Counted from the first letter of the stretch, positions 1 through 9,100 are shown. The stretch: 64,000 bases of DNA from DAHUZL01 sp035533215 (GCA_035533215.1 DATLUG010000037.1:18993-82992); one strand, 5' to 3'. Made by a program: numbers and translations. Notes: generated from the letters alone by a model not told the origin.

Positions 1-535
1 GGACCGCAACCAGAAGGAGCGCACCCTCCCGGGCCAGGGCGCGCCGCAGCTCGGGAGCGGTCGCCGTCTCCGCCAAGGCGACCCGCACCTGGCCCAGCAC
101 CGGCCCGGTGTCCAGCCCGGCCTCCATCCGCATCAGGCTGACCCCGGTCTCGCGGTCCCCGGCCAGGATCGCGGCCTGGATCGGGGCCGCCCCCCGATGG
201 CGCGGCAGGAGCGACGGGTGGACCCCGAGCCCCCCGTGGACGAGCCGGTCGAGGAGCCGCATCGGCAGCAGCTGCCCGTAGGCGGCGACGACCAGCGCCT
301 CCGCCCCCAACTTTGCCAGCCGCTCGATCGCCAGGGGGTCGCGGACCCGTGGTGGCTGGAGGACTGGGATCCCGCGCGCCCGGGCCGCGTCCCCAAGGGG
401 GCGCGGCGCCGGCCGCCCCCGGTCGCCGGGCCGGTCGGGGGCGGTCACCGCCGCCAGCACCGGGTGCCCGGCCGCCAGCACCGCCTCCAGGCTGGGGACG
501 GCGAAGTCGTCGGAGCCGGCGACGATCAGGCGCAC
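1..535 (-). CDS. fmt: Methionyl-tRNA formyltransferase (partial, C-terminus outside window)
   Basis: Would formylate the initiator Met-tRNA with 10-formyl-THF in the cytoplasm. About 178 N-terminal residues are visible. They start VRLIVAGSDDFAVPSLEA, the usual Fmt N-terminus, and carry VHPSLLPRHRGAAPIQ near residues 105-120 and the catalytic-region Asp in GLDTGPVLGQ near residue 142. The GTG start at 535 was chosen because it fits the family N-terminus and follows a purine-rich stretch; it lies 7 bp after the stop of the upstream transporter gene. Odd point: the Asn of the N-x-H-P-S formyltransferase triad is Gly here (G104-V-H106). The rest of the gene lies beyond position 1. Identity is seen directly; activity is inferred. 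Confidence 0.9.
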   Translation of the reverse strand, partial: MRLIVAGSDDFAVPSLEAVLAAGHPVLAAVTAPDRPGDRGRPAPRPLGDAARARGIPVLQPPRVRDPLAIERLAKLGAEALVVAAYGQLLPMRLLDRLVHGGLGVHPSLLPRHRGAAPIQAAILAGDRETGVSLMRMEAGLDTGPVLGQVRVALAETATAPELRRALAREGALLLVAV

Positions 536-542
536 CGCATCC

Positions 543-3125
543 TCACCCCGGCCCCGGCCGCGGCGCTCCGCCAGGCCCGGCGGCCGGGACGGGCGCCGCC
601 GCGAGCAGGTAGGGGACGTCGGCGACGGCGATGTCGGCTCGCCGCAGCAGGGTCCGCTTGACCGCGAAGGCGCGGTGGTTGTGCAGCGGCTGCCGCCACC
701 ACCTCGGCACCACCAGCTCCGGCAGCACCACCGTGCAGAGCGGTCCGGGGTGGATCTGCCGCCAGGCATCGATGTAGGCGAGCAGGGGGTCGGTCACGCT
801 GCGGAAGGGGGAGGCGATGATGATCGGCTCCAAGCCCTGGGGCAGCTCCTCTGCGGGGATGCGAGCCAGGAACGTGCCCCAGGCGGCGCGGAAGCGGGCC
901 GACTCCAGCCCGGCGGCGTCTACCGCCTCCTCCTCCTCCCCCGCCGAGACGTGGATGGGGATGACCTCCCGGGCGATCTGGGACGCGTACTGGAGGGCGC
1001 GGGCGGCCATCGGATCGAGCCGCGCGATCGGGACCATGGCCACGTGGTGGGTCGGCACCCCCGCGGTCAGCCCCGCCAGTCCTCTCGCGCGCTCCTCTCC
1101 CGGGTCCGCCGGGGCGGCGTCTGAGGGGGCGGGCACGCTCGCCGCCACCACCCCGGGCCGGCGCAGGAGCCGGAGCTTGACGATGAGGAGAAGGGGACGC
1201 CGGGCCAGGTCGACCCAGCCGCGGCGCAGGGTCGCCTCGGGCAGGACCACGGTGAGGACCCGTCCGGGCTCCTCCAGCTGGAGGCGGTCCAGGGTGCGCC
1301 ACAATGTCGCCAGCCGCGCCCTGGCGCCGAGCCCGCGCCGCTCCAGGTCGCAGACGACGACCCTCGGGCCGAGGACCCCGGCGTAGGCCATCGCCCGCTG
1401 GGTGGCGGCGCCGTGGGCGCGGGTCAGCCCGCTCACCACCACCACCGGACCGAGTGGGAGCGGCGGCACCGGCACCGTCTCGACCGCCCGCAGGCGCTGG
1501 GCGATCGAGCGGTAGTGGCGATGGATGGCGGTGAAGACCGCCACCAGCAGGGGGATGAGGATCAGCACCACCCATGCTCCGCGCGGGGTCTTGGTGACGA
1601 TGATGATGCCGTCGACGAGCAGGGTGGTGAGCGCCCCCACCCCGTTGATGACGACGTTGCGGCGCCAGTTGCGACCACGATCGCGCACCCAGTGGCGCAC
1701 CATCGCGGCCTGGGCGAGGGTGAACGCGGTGAACACCCCGAGGGCGTAGAGGTTGATGAGGGCGTCGGTGCTGCCCCCGAAGACCACCAGCAGCACGGCC
1801 GCGCTGGCGGCGAGAAACACGATCGCGGTGGAGTAGACCAGCCGGCTGCCGAGGTGGGCGAAGCGGTGGGGCAGGTGGTCGTCGCGGGCCAGGATCGCGG
1901 CCAGCCGGGGGAAGCCGTTGAAGCTGGTGTTGGCGGCCAGGATCAGGACCAGGGTGGTGGAGAACTGGACCACGTAGAAGAACCACCCGCCCGCCCCCAC
2001 GAAGATGCTGCGGGCCAGCTCCGCGACCACCGTCGGGCTCCCGCTGAGGTGCGGCTCCGCCCCGTACAGGAGGTCGAGGAGGTCCACCCCGAGGAAGAGC
2101 ACGACGAGGATCACGCCGAGGCGGACCAGGGTGCGCTGCGCGTTGCGCACCTCGGGGGGCTGGAAGCTGGGAACGCTGTTGGACACCGCCTCGATCCCGG
2201 TCATCGAGGAGGACCCGGAGGCGAAGGCGGTGAGGATGAGCAGCGGCGTCACCGCCGCGCGGGCGCCGGCGATGGGGGGGAAGTGGCCGACCGGGTGGTG
2301 CGCCGCCCCGAAGAGCAGGGCGCGGACCAGACCGACCCCGATCAGGCAGACGAAGCTCAGCACGAAGGCATAGGTGGGGAAGGCGAAGATCGCCCCCGCC
2401 TCCCGGACCCCGCGCAGGTTTCCGAGCACGATGAGGGCGATGAAGACCAGCCCGAGACCGACCTTGAGCGCGGCCAGGCCGCCGAAGGCCGACACCAGCG
2501 CGTCGACCCCGGAGGACACGCTCACCGACACGGTCAGGACATAGTCGACAAGGAGCGCCCCGGCGGCGACGAGCCCGAAGGTCACCCCGAGGTGCTGTCG
2601 AGCGGCCGCATAGGAGCCGCCGCCGTGGGGGTACCCGGCCACCACCTGCCGGTAGGAGGTCACCACCAGCGCCATCAGGGCCGCGATCGCGATCCCGATC
2701 GGGACGTTGATGGCGAGGGCGCCGGCCCCGGCGGTGGCCAGGATCGCCAGGCCCGCCTCCGGACCGTACGCCATCGAGGAGAGGGCGTCGGAGGAGAGGA
2801 TCGGGAGCGCCCGCACCGACGAGAGCCGCTCGGTCTCCAGGGCCTGGGTGGGCAGCGGCCGACCGAGCAGGCTGCGGCGCAGCCGCGCCAGGGTGCGGCC
2901 GGCTCCGGCCTGGGGAAGGTCGGCCTCCGAGGTGGCCTCCATCTGCCCGTGCCCGGTGAGCACGAAGCGGCCGTGGTGGGTCCGCTCGTATCGGAGGTAC
3001 CGGTCCCCGGGCCGCCCCCCCGGCCGCTCCACCGTGCGTTCGAGACGCCCACCCAGCCGGGTCGGGGGCCGTGGTCCCGGTGGCGGCTGAGGGGCGGGAT
3101 CGGAGCGATGGGGATCGTCAGTCAC
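543..3125 (-). CDS. KimA/YdaO-like potassium transporter with enlarged cytosolic C-terminus
   Basis: APC-superfamily permease of 860 residues, GTG start. After a polar N-terminus of about 100 residues comes ILSSDALSSMAYGPE, the signature of the KimA (YdaO) K+/H+ importer group, followed by about 12 hydrophobic segments to roughly residue 530. The C-terminus resembles the UspA-like domain of KimA and appears twice: near 560-665 and 693-845, each with TVVLPE, a Trp, then VK..LLRR and a final VP. Bacillus KimA is about 607 residues with one such domain, so this protein is much longer. In Firmicutes KimA is inhibited by cyclic di-AMP; no riboswitch was seen upstream here. It sits between priA (46 bp gap) and fmt (7 bp gap), probably one operon. 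A generic amino-acid permease is the alternative. Confidence 0.8.
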   Translation of the reverse strand: MTDDPHRSDPAPQPPPGPRPPTRLGGRLERTVERPGGRPGDRYLRYERTHHGRFVLTGHGQMEATSEADLPQAGAGRTLARLRRSLLGRPLPTQALETERLSSVRALPILSSDALSSMAYGPEAGLAILATAGAGALAINVPIGIAIAALMALVVTSYRQVVAGYPHGGGSYAAARQHLGVTFGLVAAGALLVDYVLTVSVSVSSGVDALVSAFGGLAALKVGLGLVFIALIVLGNLRGVREAGAIFAFPTYAFVLSFVCLIGVGLVRALLFGAAHHPVGHFPPIAGARAAVTPLLILTAFASGSSSMTGIEAVSNSVPSFQPPEVRNAQRTLVRLGVILVVLFLGVDLLDLLYGAEPHLSGSPTVVAELARSIFVGAGGWFFYVVQFSTTLVLILAANTSFNGFPRLAAILARDDHLPHRFAHLGSRLVYSTAIVFLAASAAVLLVVFGGSTDALINLYALGVFTAFTLAQAAMVRHWVRDRGRNWRRNVVINGVGALTTLLVDGIIIVTKTPRGAWVVLILIPLLVAVFTAIHRHYRSIAQRLRAVETVPVPPLPLGPVVVVSGLTRAHGAATQRAMAYAGVLGPRVVVCDLERRGLGARARLATLWRTLDRLQLEEPGRVLTVVLPEATLRRGWVDLARRPLLLIVKLRLLRRPGVVAASVPAPSDAAPADPGEERARGLAGLTAGVPTHHVAMVPIARLDPMAARALQYASQIAREVIPIHVSAGEEEEAVDAAGLESARFRAAWGTFLARIPAEELPQGLEPIIIASPFRSVTDPLLAYIDAWRQIHPGPLCTVVLPELVVPRWWRQPLHNHRAFAVKRTLLRRADIAVADVPYLLAAAPVPAAGPGGAPRPGPG

Positions 3126-3171
3126 GACCCTGGCGACCGCGGTGGCAAGGCTGCATTATGGCCGGGCGCCC

Positions 3172-5211
3172 TCACAGCTCGGGGTCCACGTCGATCGACC
3201 AGCCCGGCCCCTCGGGCAGGAGCGGGCGGAACGGGTCCAGGGTGGCGCCCCGGAGCGTCAGCTGCCACCGGTAGCGGCCGCGCAGGCGGTGGACGAAGGC
3301 CGGGCTGGGGCCCAGGACCTCCAGCCGCTCGGCCGCGGCCACCTGGTGGAGACGCTCGGCCAGCCCGGCGGCGGCCGCCGCCGCGTCGGCGTCCACCGCA
3401 TCGCTGCGGGTGACGACGCAGAAGCGGCGGAACGGCGGGAAGCCGAGCGCCCGGCGGGCGGCCAGCTCGACCGCGGCGAAGCCCAGGGTGTCGTGGGTCA
3501 CGGCGTGGCGGACCGCGGGGTGGTCGGGGCTGTAGGTCTGGAGGATCACCCGGGCGGGCTCGTCGCCCCGGCCGGCCCGGCCGGCGACCTGGGTGAGGAG
3601 CGCGAAGGTGGTGGCGGCGGCCCGGAAGTCGGGCAGGTGGAGCTGGGTGTCGGCGTTGACGATCCCCACCACCTGCACCCCGGGGAGGTCCCAGCCCTTG
3701 GCGACCATCTGGGTGCCGATCATGAGGTCGGCCTCCCGCGCCCGGAACGCCTCGTAGAGGCGGACGTGGGCGTCCCGCTCGGTCACGGTGTCGCGGTCCA
3801 TCCGCAGGAGCCGCGCGGCCGGCCACCGTTGGCGCACCTCCGCCTCCAGTCGCTCGGTCCCCATCCCCAGCTGCTTGATCTTGACCGAGCCGCACCCCGG
3901 GCAGGTCCGGGGGAGCGGGGCGGTGTGCCCGCAGTAGTGGCAGACACACCCCATCTTGTCGGCGTGGTGGACCAGCGCCACCGAGCAGTGGGGACAGCGG
4001 AGCGGCTCCCCGCAGCTGCGGCACAGGACCACCGTCGCCGTGCCCCGGCGATTGAGGAAGAGGATCCCCTGCCCCCCCCGCTGCAGGGCCTGGTCAACCG
4101 CCGCTACCAGGGGGGGGGCGAACGGCGAGCGGTTGCCCCGGGCCAGCTCCAGGCGCAGGTCGACGACCTCGATCGGGGGCAGCGGTCGGCCCCCGATGCG
4201 ACCCTCCAGGCGCAGGCGGGTGACGGCGCCGGTCGCGGCCGCGTGATGGGTCTCGATCCTGGGCGTCGCGCTGCCGAGCACGACCGGGATGCGCAGATGG
4301 CGTCCGATCCGGCGGGCGACGTCCACCGCGTGGTATCGGGGGACACGGTCCTGCTGGTAGGCGGACGAGTCCTCCTCGTCGACGACCAGGAGTCCGAGGT
4401 TGGTGAGGGGGGCGAAGACCGCGCTGCGGGAGCCGACCACCACCGGGGCGTCCCCCTGGCGGATCCGGCGCCACTCGGCCGCCCGCTCGGCGTCGGTGAG
4501 GGCGGAGTGCAGGAGCGCGACCCGGCCCGGGAAGCGGGCTTCGAAGCGGCGCACGGTCTGGGGGGTGAGCGAGATCTCGGGCACCAGCACCACCGCCGCC
4601 CGCCCGCGTCCGAGCGCGGCCGCGATCGCGGCCAGGTAGACCTCGGTCTTGCCGGACCCGGTGACGCCGTGGAGGAGGAAGTCCCGGCCGCGGCCCCCGT
4701 CCAGCGCGGCCACGATGCGCCGCACCGCATCGGCCTGGGCCGGTTCCAGCTCGGGGGCCGGCCGACCGCCGCCGACGCCGGAGTCCGACCGGACCCCCGC
4801 CGGGGCCGGGGTGCCGAGGCTCCGGCGGCGCGGCCCCCGGGGCGCGACCCGACGCAGCGGCCGGGGCGAGCGCAGCGCCGGCGGCAGCATCGCCCGGATC
4901 ACCGCCAGGAGCGGGCTGGCGCAGGCGTCGGCGATCTCCGGGGCGCAGGCGACCAGGTGGTCGGGGAGGAGCGGCTCCTCGTCGTAGAGCGCCTCGACCG
5001 GGCGGAGGTCCGGCCGCGCGGAGTCGGCGGCGAGCGCGATCACGTAGCCGAGCAGCCGGCGGCGGCCGAGCGGCACCACGACCCGGTGGCCGAGCCGAAT
5101 TCGAGAGCGCAGCTCCTCCGGCACCGCGTAGTCGAAGCCGCCCTGGTGGGGTCCGGCGGAGGCCTCCGGGAGGACGGTCGCGACCGCGGGGCCGGCGGAC
5201 GGATCGACCAC
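3172..5211 (-). CDS. priA: Primosomal protein N' (PriA helicase)
   Basis: Restarts collapsed replication forks by loading the replicative helicase. 679 residues, GTG start, 21 bp after coaBC. The N-terminal DNA-binding domain begins VLPEASAGPHQGGFDYAVP. Walker A GVTGSGKT has its Lys at about 188. Eight zinc-binding cysteines (CRSC, CPHC, CVCHYC, CPGC) follow near residues 395-430, then GMGTERLEAEV and the C-terminal helicase lobe with the QVAGRAGR motif. The Walker B box reads DEED (278-281) instead of the usual DEEH. Unlike the degenerate actinobacterial PriA proteins, Walker A and the zinc ligands are intact, so ATPase activity is likely. Confidence 0.95.
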   Translation of the reverse strand: MVDPSAGPAVATVLPEASAGPHQGGFDYAVPEELRSRIRLGHRVVVPLGRRRLLGYVIALAADSARPDLRPVEALYDEEPLLPDHLVACAPEIADACASPLLAVIRAMLPPALRSPRPLRRVAPRGPRRRSLGTPAPAGVRSDSGVGGGRPAPELEPAQADAVRRIVAALDGGRGRDFLLHGVTGSGKTEVYLAAIAAALGRGRAAVVLVPEISLTPQTVRRFEARFPGRVALLHSALTDAERAAEWRRIRQGDAPVVVGSRSAVFAPLTNLGLLVVDEEDSSAYQQDRVPRYHAVDVARRIGRHLRIPVVLGSATPRIETHHAAATGAVTRLRLEGRIGGRPLPPIEVVDLRLELARGNRSPFAPPLVAAVDQALQRGGQGILFLNRRGTATVVLCRSCGEPLRCPHCSVALVHHADKMGCVCHYCGHTAPLPRTCPGCGSVKIKQLGMGTERLEAEVRQRWPAARLLRMDRDTVTERDAHVRLYEAFRAREADLMIGTQMVAKGWDLPGVQVVGIVNADTQLHLPDFRAAATTFALLTQVAGRAGRGDEPARVILQTYSPDHPAVRHAVTHDTLGFAAVELAARRALGFPPFRRFCVVTRSDAVDADAAAAAAGLAERLHQVAAAERLEVLGPSPAFVHRLRGRYRWQLTLRGATLDPFRPLLPEGPGWSIDVDPEL

Positions 5212-5232
5212 GGCCGGCCGGGCGGGGCCGGC

Positions 5233-6534
5233 TCAGGCGCCCGCGGCGCGGGCCACGAGCCGGACCGCTTCGTCCAGGACCGCCTCCGCCACCTCCGCCT
5301 TCGGCCCGAAGGCGACCTCGCGGCGCACCCCCCTGGCGTCGACGATCAGGGCGGACGCCTGCTCGCCCCCCATCGCCGACTGCGGCCCCACCACCCGGTT
5401 GGCGACGAGCAGGTCCACCCCCTTCGCCCGTCGCTTGGCGCGCGCGGCCGGCTCCAGGTCGCCGGTCTCGGCGGCGAAGCCGACCACGACGCAGCCGGGC
5501 GGCCGCTCCCGCATCACCTGCTGGAGGACGTCGGCGGTGGGGACCAGCTCGAGGCGGAGCCGGCGGCGCCCCCGGCGCCGGAGCTTGTCCGCGGCCGGCT
5601 CGGCGACCCTCCAGTCGGCGACCGCCGCCGCCATCAGCACCAGCCCGGCCGCGGGAAGGTCGCGACGCACCGCCGCCAGCATCTCCTCCGCCGTCGCCAC
5701 CTCCACCACCCGCAGCCCAGGGGCCGAGGGGGGCGGAGGGGCGGCCGTCACCAGCACCACCGCGGCGCCGCGGCGGAGCGCCGCCTGGGCCAGCGCCACC
5801 CCCATCCGCCCGCTGCTGCGGTTGCCGAGGAAGCGGACGGGGTCGACCGGCTCGCGGGTGCCCCCGCTGGTCACGACGACACAGGTCCCGGCCAGCGTCG
5901 GCGTCGCGGCCCCGGGCTCGGACTCGGAGGCGGCGGCCGCCGGCGCAGCGGCCAGCGTCCGCGCCACCTGCGCCAGCAGCGCGTCGACCGGCGCCAGGCG
6001 ACCCACGTCCTCCCGTCCCGACGCCAGCCGTCCCGCCACCGGCTCCACGATCACGGCGCCCCGCGCGGCCAGCTGGGCGACATGGGCCCGGGTCGCGGGG
6101 TGGCGCCACATCGCCGCCTCCATCGCCGGCGCCACCACCAGCGGTGCCGGGCAGGCGAGGGCGGTGGCGCCCACGATCTCGTCGGCGAGCCCGAGCGCGA
6201 GCCGGGCGCACATGTCGGCGGTGGCCGGCACCACCAGCTGGCACTCGGCCCAGGCGGCGAGCGTGAGGTGGGTCATCCCGTGGCCGGCGCCGTCCGCCCC
6301 GCCCGCTGGGGGCGCTGCCAGCAGGGCCACCGCCACCTGGTGCCCGGCCAGCGCCTGCAGGGTCAGGGGCGAAAGGAAGGCGAGGGCCCCCGGGCTCATC
6401 GTGACCCGGACCTCGGCGCCGGCGCGGCGCAGCGCGGTCAGCAGCTCCGGCACCTTGACGACCGCGATCCCGCCGCAGACGTGGACCAGGACGCGACGTC
6501 CGCGGAGCCCGGCCGGTGCGGTCACGTCCCGCAT
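5233..6534 (-). CDS. coaBC: Bifunctional phosphopantothenoylcysteine decarboxylase / phosphopantothenate-cysteine ligase
   Basis: Catalyses two consecutive steps of coenzyme A synthesis: CTP-dependent joining of cysteine to 4'-phosphopantothenate (CoaB) and FMN-dependent decarboxylation (CoaC). 433 residues. The CoaC flavoprotein half covers about 1-185 with the active-site His in MTHLTLA (H89) and PATADM at 103-108, the form seen in many high-GC bacteria in place of PASANT. An Ala/Pro linker leads to CoaB with TSGGTREPVDPVRFLGNRSSG near 222-242. The ATG at 6534 overlaps the gmk stop by 13 bp. No rpoZ gene lies between gmk and coaBC, where many bacteria carry it. Confidence 0.95.
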   Translation of the reverse strand: MRDVTAPAGLRGRRVLVHVCGGIAVVKVPELLTALRRAGAEVRVTMSPGALAFLSPLTLQALAGHQVAVALLAAPPAGGADGAGHGMTHLTLAAWAECQLVVPATADMCARLALGLADEIVGATALACPAPLVVAPAMEAAMWRHPATRAHVAQLAARGAVIVEPVAGRLASGREDVGRLAPVDALLAQVARTLAAAPAAAASESEPGAATPTLAGTCVVVTSGGTREPVDPVRFLGNRSSGRMGVALAQAALRRGAAVVLVTAAPPPPSAPGLRVVEVATAEEMLAAVRRDLPAAGLVLMAAAVADWRVAEPAADKLRRRGRRRLRLELVPTADVLQQVMRERPPGCVVVGFAAETGDLEPAARAKRRAKGVDLLVANRVVGPQSAMGGEQASALIVDARGVRREVAFGPKAEVAEAVLDEAVRLVARAAGA

Positions 6535-7145
6535 GGTTGCACGGGGGAGGGGACAGCGGGCGGCGCCGCGGTCGGCTGGTCGAGGATGGCGAGGATGGCG
6601 GAGACGGCGCGGTCGACCTGGTCGTTGACCACCTGGAACTGGTACCGGCCGGCCTCGGCGAGCTCGCGATCGGCGTCCCGCTCCCGGGTCCTGATCTGGG
6701 CGTCGTCCTCGGTGCCGCGGCCGGCGAGGCGCTCGGTCAAGGCGGCGCGCGACGGCGGCAGCAGGAAGATCAGCTGGGCGTCGGGCAGGGTGGCCTGGAG
6801 CTGGGCCGCCCCCTGGACATCGATCTTGCACAGGACGTCCTCGCCGCGGGCCCGCATCGCCTCCACCCGCTGGCGGACCGTCCCGTACCAGTCGTCGCCG
6901 TGCACCTGGGCGCACTCCAGGAAGACCCCTTGCCGTCGCATGGCGGCGAAGGTGTCCCGGTCCACGAAGGTGTAGTCGAGGTCCTGGCGCTCGCCCGGCC
7001 GGGGCGCGCGGGTCGTCACCGACACCGACTTGTGCAGCCACGGCGCGCGCGCCCGGAGCGCCCGGATGACGGTGTCCTTGCCCACCCCGCTGGGGCCGGA
7101 GATGACGATCAGCCGACCCGGCGCCGGTCCGCCGCCCCCGCTCAC
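6522..7145 (-). CDS. gmk: Guanylate kinase
   Basis: Phosphorylates GMP to GDP with ATP. 207 residues. P-loop GPSGVGKDT at 17-25, then SVTTRAPRPGE for GMP binding and the lid/core region with IDVQGAAQL. The GTG start at 7145 shares a GTGA overlap with the stop of the upstream pseudouridine synthase gene, and places the P-loop at the distance usual for the family. The C-terminus carries a short Ala/Pro-rich tail. Ordinary housekeeping member of the lspA-to-fmt operon. Confidence 0.95.
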   Translation of the reverse strand: MSGGGGPAPGRLIVISGPSGVGKDTVIRALRARAPWLHKSVSVTTRAPRPGERQDLDYTFVDRDTFAAMRRQGVFLECAQVHGDDWYGTVRQRVEAMRARGEDVLCKIDVQGAAQLQATLPDAQLIFLLPPSRAALTERLAGRGTEDDAQIRTRERDADRELAEAGRYQFQVVNDQVDRAVSAILAILDQPTAAPPAVPSPVQPCGT

Positions 7146-8134
7146 GGAGGCGGCTCCGCGGGCACCGCCCCCGCCGCAGCTGGCCCGGGCCAGCCGCGGC
7201 GAGGGTCGCCCCCTCGGTCGGCGAGGCCCTGGGCCAGCTCGGCCGGGAGCGGGCTGCGGAAGCGGAGGCGGTCGCCACGGGGGTGGACGAGGCGCAGCTC
7301 CGCCGCGTGCAGCATGGGCCGGTCCTGGCCGCGCTCGGCCTGGGGCCCGTAGAGGGGGTCCCCCACCAGGGGCCGGCCGATGTACGCGAGGTGGAGCCGG
7401 ATCTGGTGGGTCCGGCCGGTGCCAAGGCTGACCCGCAGGACGGTGTGGGCGGGGAGGCGGTCCAGGACCTCGAAGTCGGTCACCGCGTCGCGGCCGCCCG
7501 CCACCACCGCCATCCGCCGCGGCCGGCGGGGGTCGCGACCGACGGGCGCCACCACCCGCCCTTTGTCCTCGCGCACCGAGCCGTGGACGAGGGCCCAGTA
7601 GTCGCGACCCATCGAGCGGTCCCGGAGCTGGGCCGCGAGATGGCGGTGGGCCGCCTCGGTGCGGGCCACCGCCAGCAGCCCGCTCACGGTGCGGTCGAGG
7701 CGATGGACGATCCCCATGCGCGGCGCGCCCGCGAGCGTCGACCATCCGCCCCCGAGTGCGCGAATGCCATCGGCCAGGGTGCCGTCGGGACGCCCGGCGC
7801 CGGGGTGGACGGTGAGCCCACTGGGCTTGTCCACGATCGCGATCCAGGCGTCCACGTGGACGAGCCGGAGCTCGGGCGGCGGCAGTGCCCCCGCCACCGC
7901 GGGGCCCTCGGCGGGTCGGCACGGCGTCCACGCCACCCGGTCGCCGGCGCGCACCGCGACCGCCGGCCGCAGCTGGGGCCGCCCGTTGACGGCGACGGCC
8001 CCCCGCCGGACCAGCTCCTGGGCGGTGTGCCGGCCGGTGGGGATGGCGTGGGCGATCCAGCGGTCGAGCCGCCAGCCGTCGGCGTCGGGCGGCACCGCGG
8101 CGGCGGCCGGCGGGGCCCCGCCGCCCTCGGTCAT
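7142..8134 (-). CDS. RluA/RluD-family 23S rRNA pseudouridine synthase
   Basis: 330 residues. An S4 RNA-binding domain (about 20-80) precedes the RluA-type catalytic domain. The catalytic Asp is in HRLDRTVSGLL (D147), and GRTHQIRLHLAYIG...GDPLYG follows, both hallmarks of the RluD subfamily. It probably isomerises uridines of helix 69 of 23S rRNA, the RluD target, but the exact site cannot be read from sequence. The ATG at 8134 overlaps the lspA stop by 4 bp, and its own stop overlaps gmk. lspA followed by rluD is a widely conserved order. Confidence 0.93.
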   Translation of the reverse strand: MTEGGGAPPAAAAVPPDADGWRLDRWIAHAIPTGRHTAQELVRRGAVAVNGRPQLRPAVAVRAGDRVAWTPCRPAEGPAVAGALPPPELRLVHVDAWIAIVDKPSGLTVHPGAGRPDGTLADGIRALGGGWSTLAGAPRMGIVHRLDRTVSGLLAVARTEAAHRHLAAQLRDRSMGRDYWALVHGSVREDKGRVVAPVGRDPRRPRRMAVVAGGRDAVTDFEVLDRLPAHTVLRVSLGTGRTHQIRLHLAYIGRPLVGDPLYGPQAERGQDRPMLHAAELRLVHPRGDRLRFRSPLPAELAQGLADRGGDPRRGWPGPAAAGAVPAEPPP

Positions 8135-8661
8135 CGCGGCGGTCCCCCCTGGCCGACCCCGAGGACCAGCCGGGCGATCACGATCACCACCCCGATGGTG
8201 ATGCCGCTGTCGGCGAGGTTGAAGGTGGCGAAATCGCGCACCGAGACGAAGTCGACGACGTACCCGTGCACCACCCGGTCGAACGCGTTGGCGACCGCCC
8301 CCCCCAGCAGCATGCCCAGCGCCGCCTGGAGGAGGGCGCTCTCTCCGGCCAGGGGCCGCCAGTGGGTGGCGATGTAGACGATCACGAACAGGGCCACCGC
8401 GACGAAGAGCCACTGCGCCTCCGGCAGCAGGCCGAAGGCGGCGCCGCGGTTGTCGATCCGGCGCAGGCTGATCGGCGACCCCGGCCAGACGGCGACCCCG
8501 AGCGGGAGATCGTGGACGACGAGGAGCTTGGTGAGGCGGTCGACGATCAGGACCGCCGCCGCGGCGCCGACGAGCCAGGGGGGCCAGTCGGGCGCGGCGG
8601 CCGCGTCGGTGGCGGCCGCCGGTCCGGGCCCAGCGGCCGGGCGGTCCGACCCGCTCGCCAC
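8131..8661 (-). CDS. lspA: Lipoprotein signal peptidase (signal peptidase II)
   Basis: Membrane aspartyl protease that cleaves signal peptides of prolipoproteins. 176 residues from a GTG at 8661. The N-terminus is Ala/Pro-rich, followed by four hydrophobic helices. Diagnostic motifs are NRGAAFGLL and, for the two catalytic Asp residues, NAFDRVVHGYVVDF and FNLADS. The start is uncertain because the first about 30 residues are low complexity; an internal start nearer the first helix is possible. The gap to the upstream zinc-finger gene is 67 bp, so a promoter there would be possible but none was recognised. Confidence 0.92.
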   Translation of the reverse strand: MASGSDRPAAGPGPAAATDAAAAPDWPPWLVGAAAAVLIVDRLTKLLVVHDLPLGVAVWPGSPISLRRIDNRGAAFGLLPEAQWLFVAVALFVIVYIATHWRPLAGESALLQAALGMLLGGAVANAFDRVVHGYVVDFVSVRDFATFNLADSGITIGVVIVIARLVLGVGQGGPPR

Positions 8662-8728
8662 CCCGGCCCGCGGGGCCGCGCACGGCCCGGCCGGGGCCGC
8701 CGGCCGCCCGTCCGCGGGCGGCCCCGGA

Positions 8729-9100
8729 TCAGCCGCGGCCCGCCTCCTGGCAGGGGACGCACCGGGTCGCGTGGGGCAGCGCCTGGAGACGCTCGATCGC
8801 GATCTCGGCCCCGCAGCTGCGGCAGCGCCCGTACTCACCGCGGGCCATGCGCCCGAGCGCCTCCCCCACCTGCTCCTGCATGTGGCGGAGGTTCTTCTGG
8901 AGGGCGAGGCTGCGCTCGTGCTCCTCCATGTCTCCGGCGTGCTCGGTGGGGTGCTCGGGGAAGGGGGCGTCGTGGCGGCCGTTCGAACCGGGACCGGTGA
9001 GGGAGACGAGCTCCGCTTCCAGCCGCGCCCGCTCCGCCTCCAGCTGGGCGCGGATCCCCGCCAGCTCGTCCCCGCGGGTCGCCCGGCCGTCGTGTGCCAT
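8729..9100 (-). CDS. DksA/TraR-family C4 zinc-finger protein
   Basis: 123 residues with an N-terminal coiled coil (about 10-80) and a C-terminal four-cysteine zinc finger C93-x2-C96 and C114-x2-C117. The family binds in the secondary channel of RNA polymerase or, for shorter members, has other regulatory roles. The DxxDxA tip motif of true DksA is not evident (the coil carries HAGDMEEHE), so direct DksA function is uncertain. The ATG at 9100 follows 70 bp after the ileS stop and the gene may be the last of the ileS unit or the first of the lspA operon. Confidence 0.85.
   Translation of the reverse strand: MAHDGRATRGDELAGIRAQLEAERARLEAELVSLTGPGSNGRHDAPFPEHPTEHAGDMEEHERSLALQKNLRHMQEQVGEALGRMARGEYGRCRSCGAEIAIERLQALPHATRCVPCQEAGRG

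Noticed and set aside
2996..3175. Cyclic di-AMP (ydaO-type) riboswitch before the KimA-like gene
   Set aside because: The gap to priA is only 46 bp and none of the conserved riboswitch blocks is seen.
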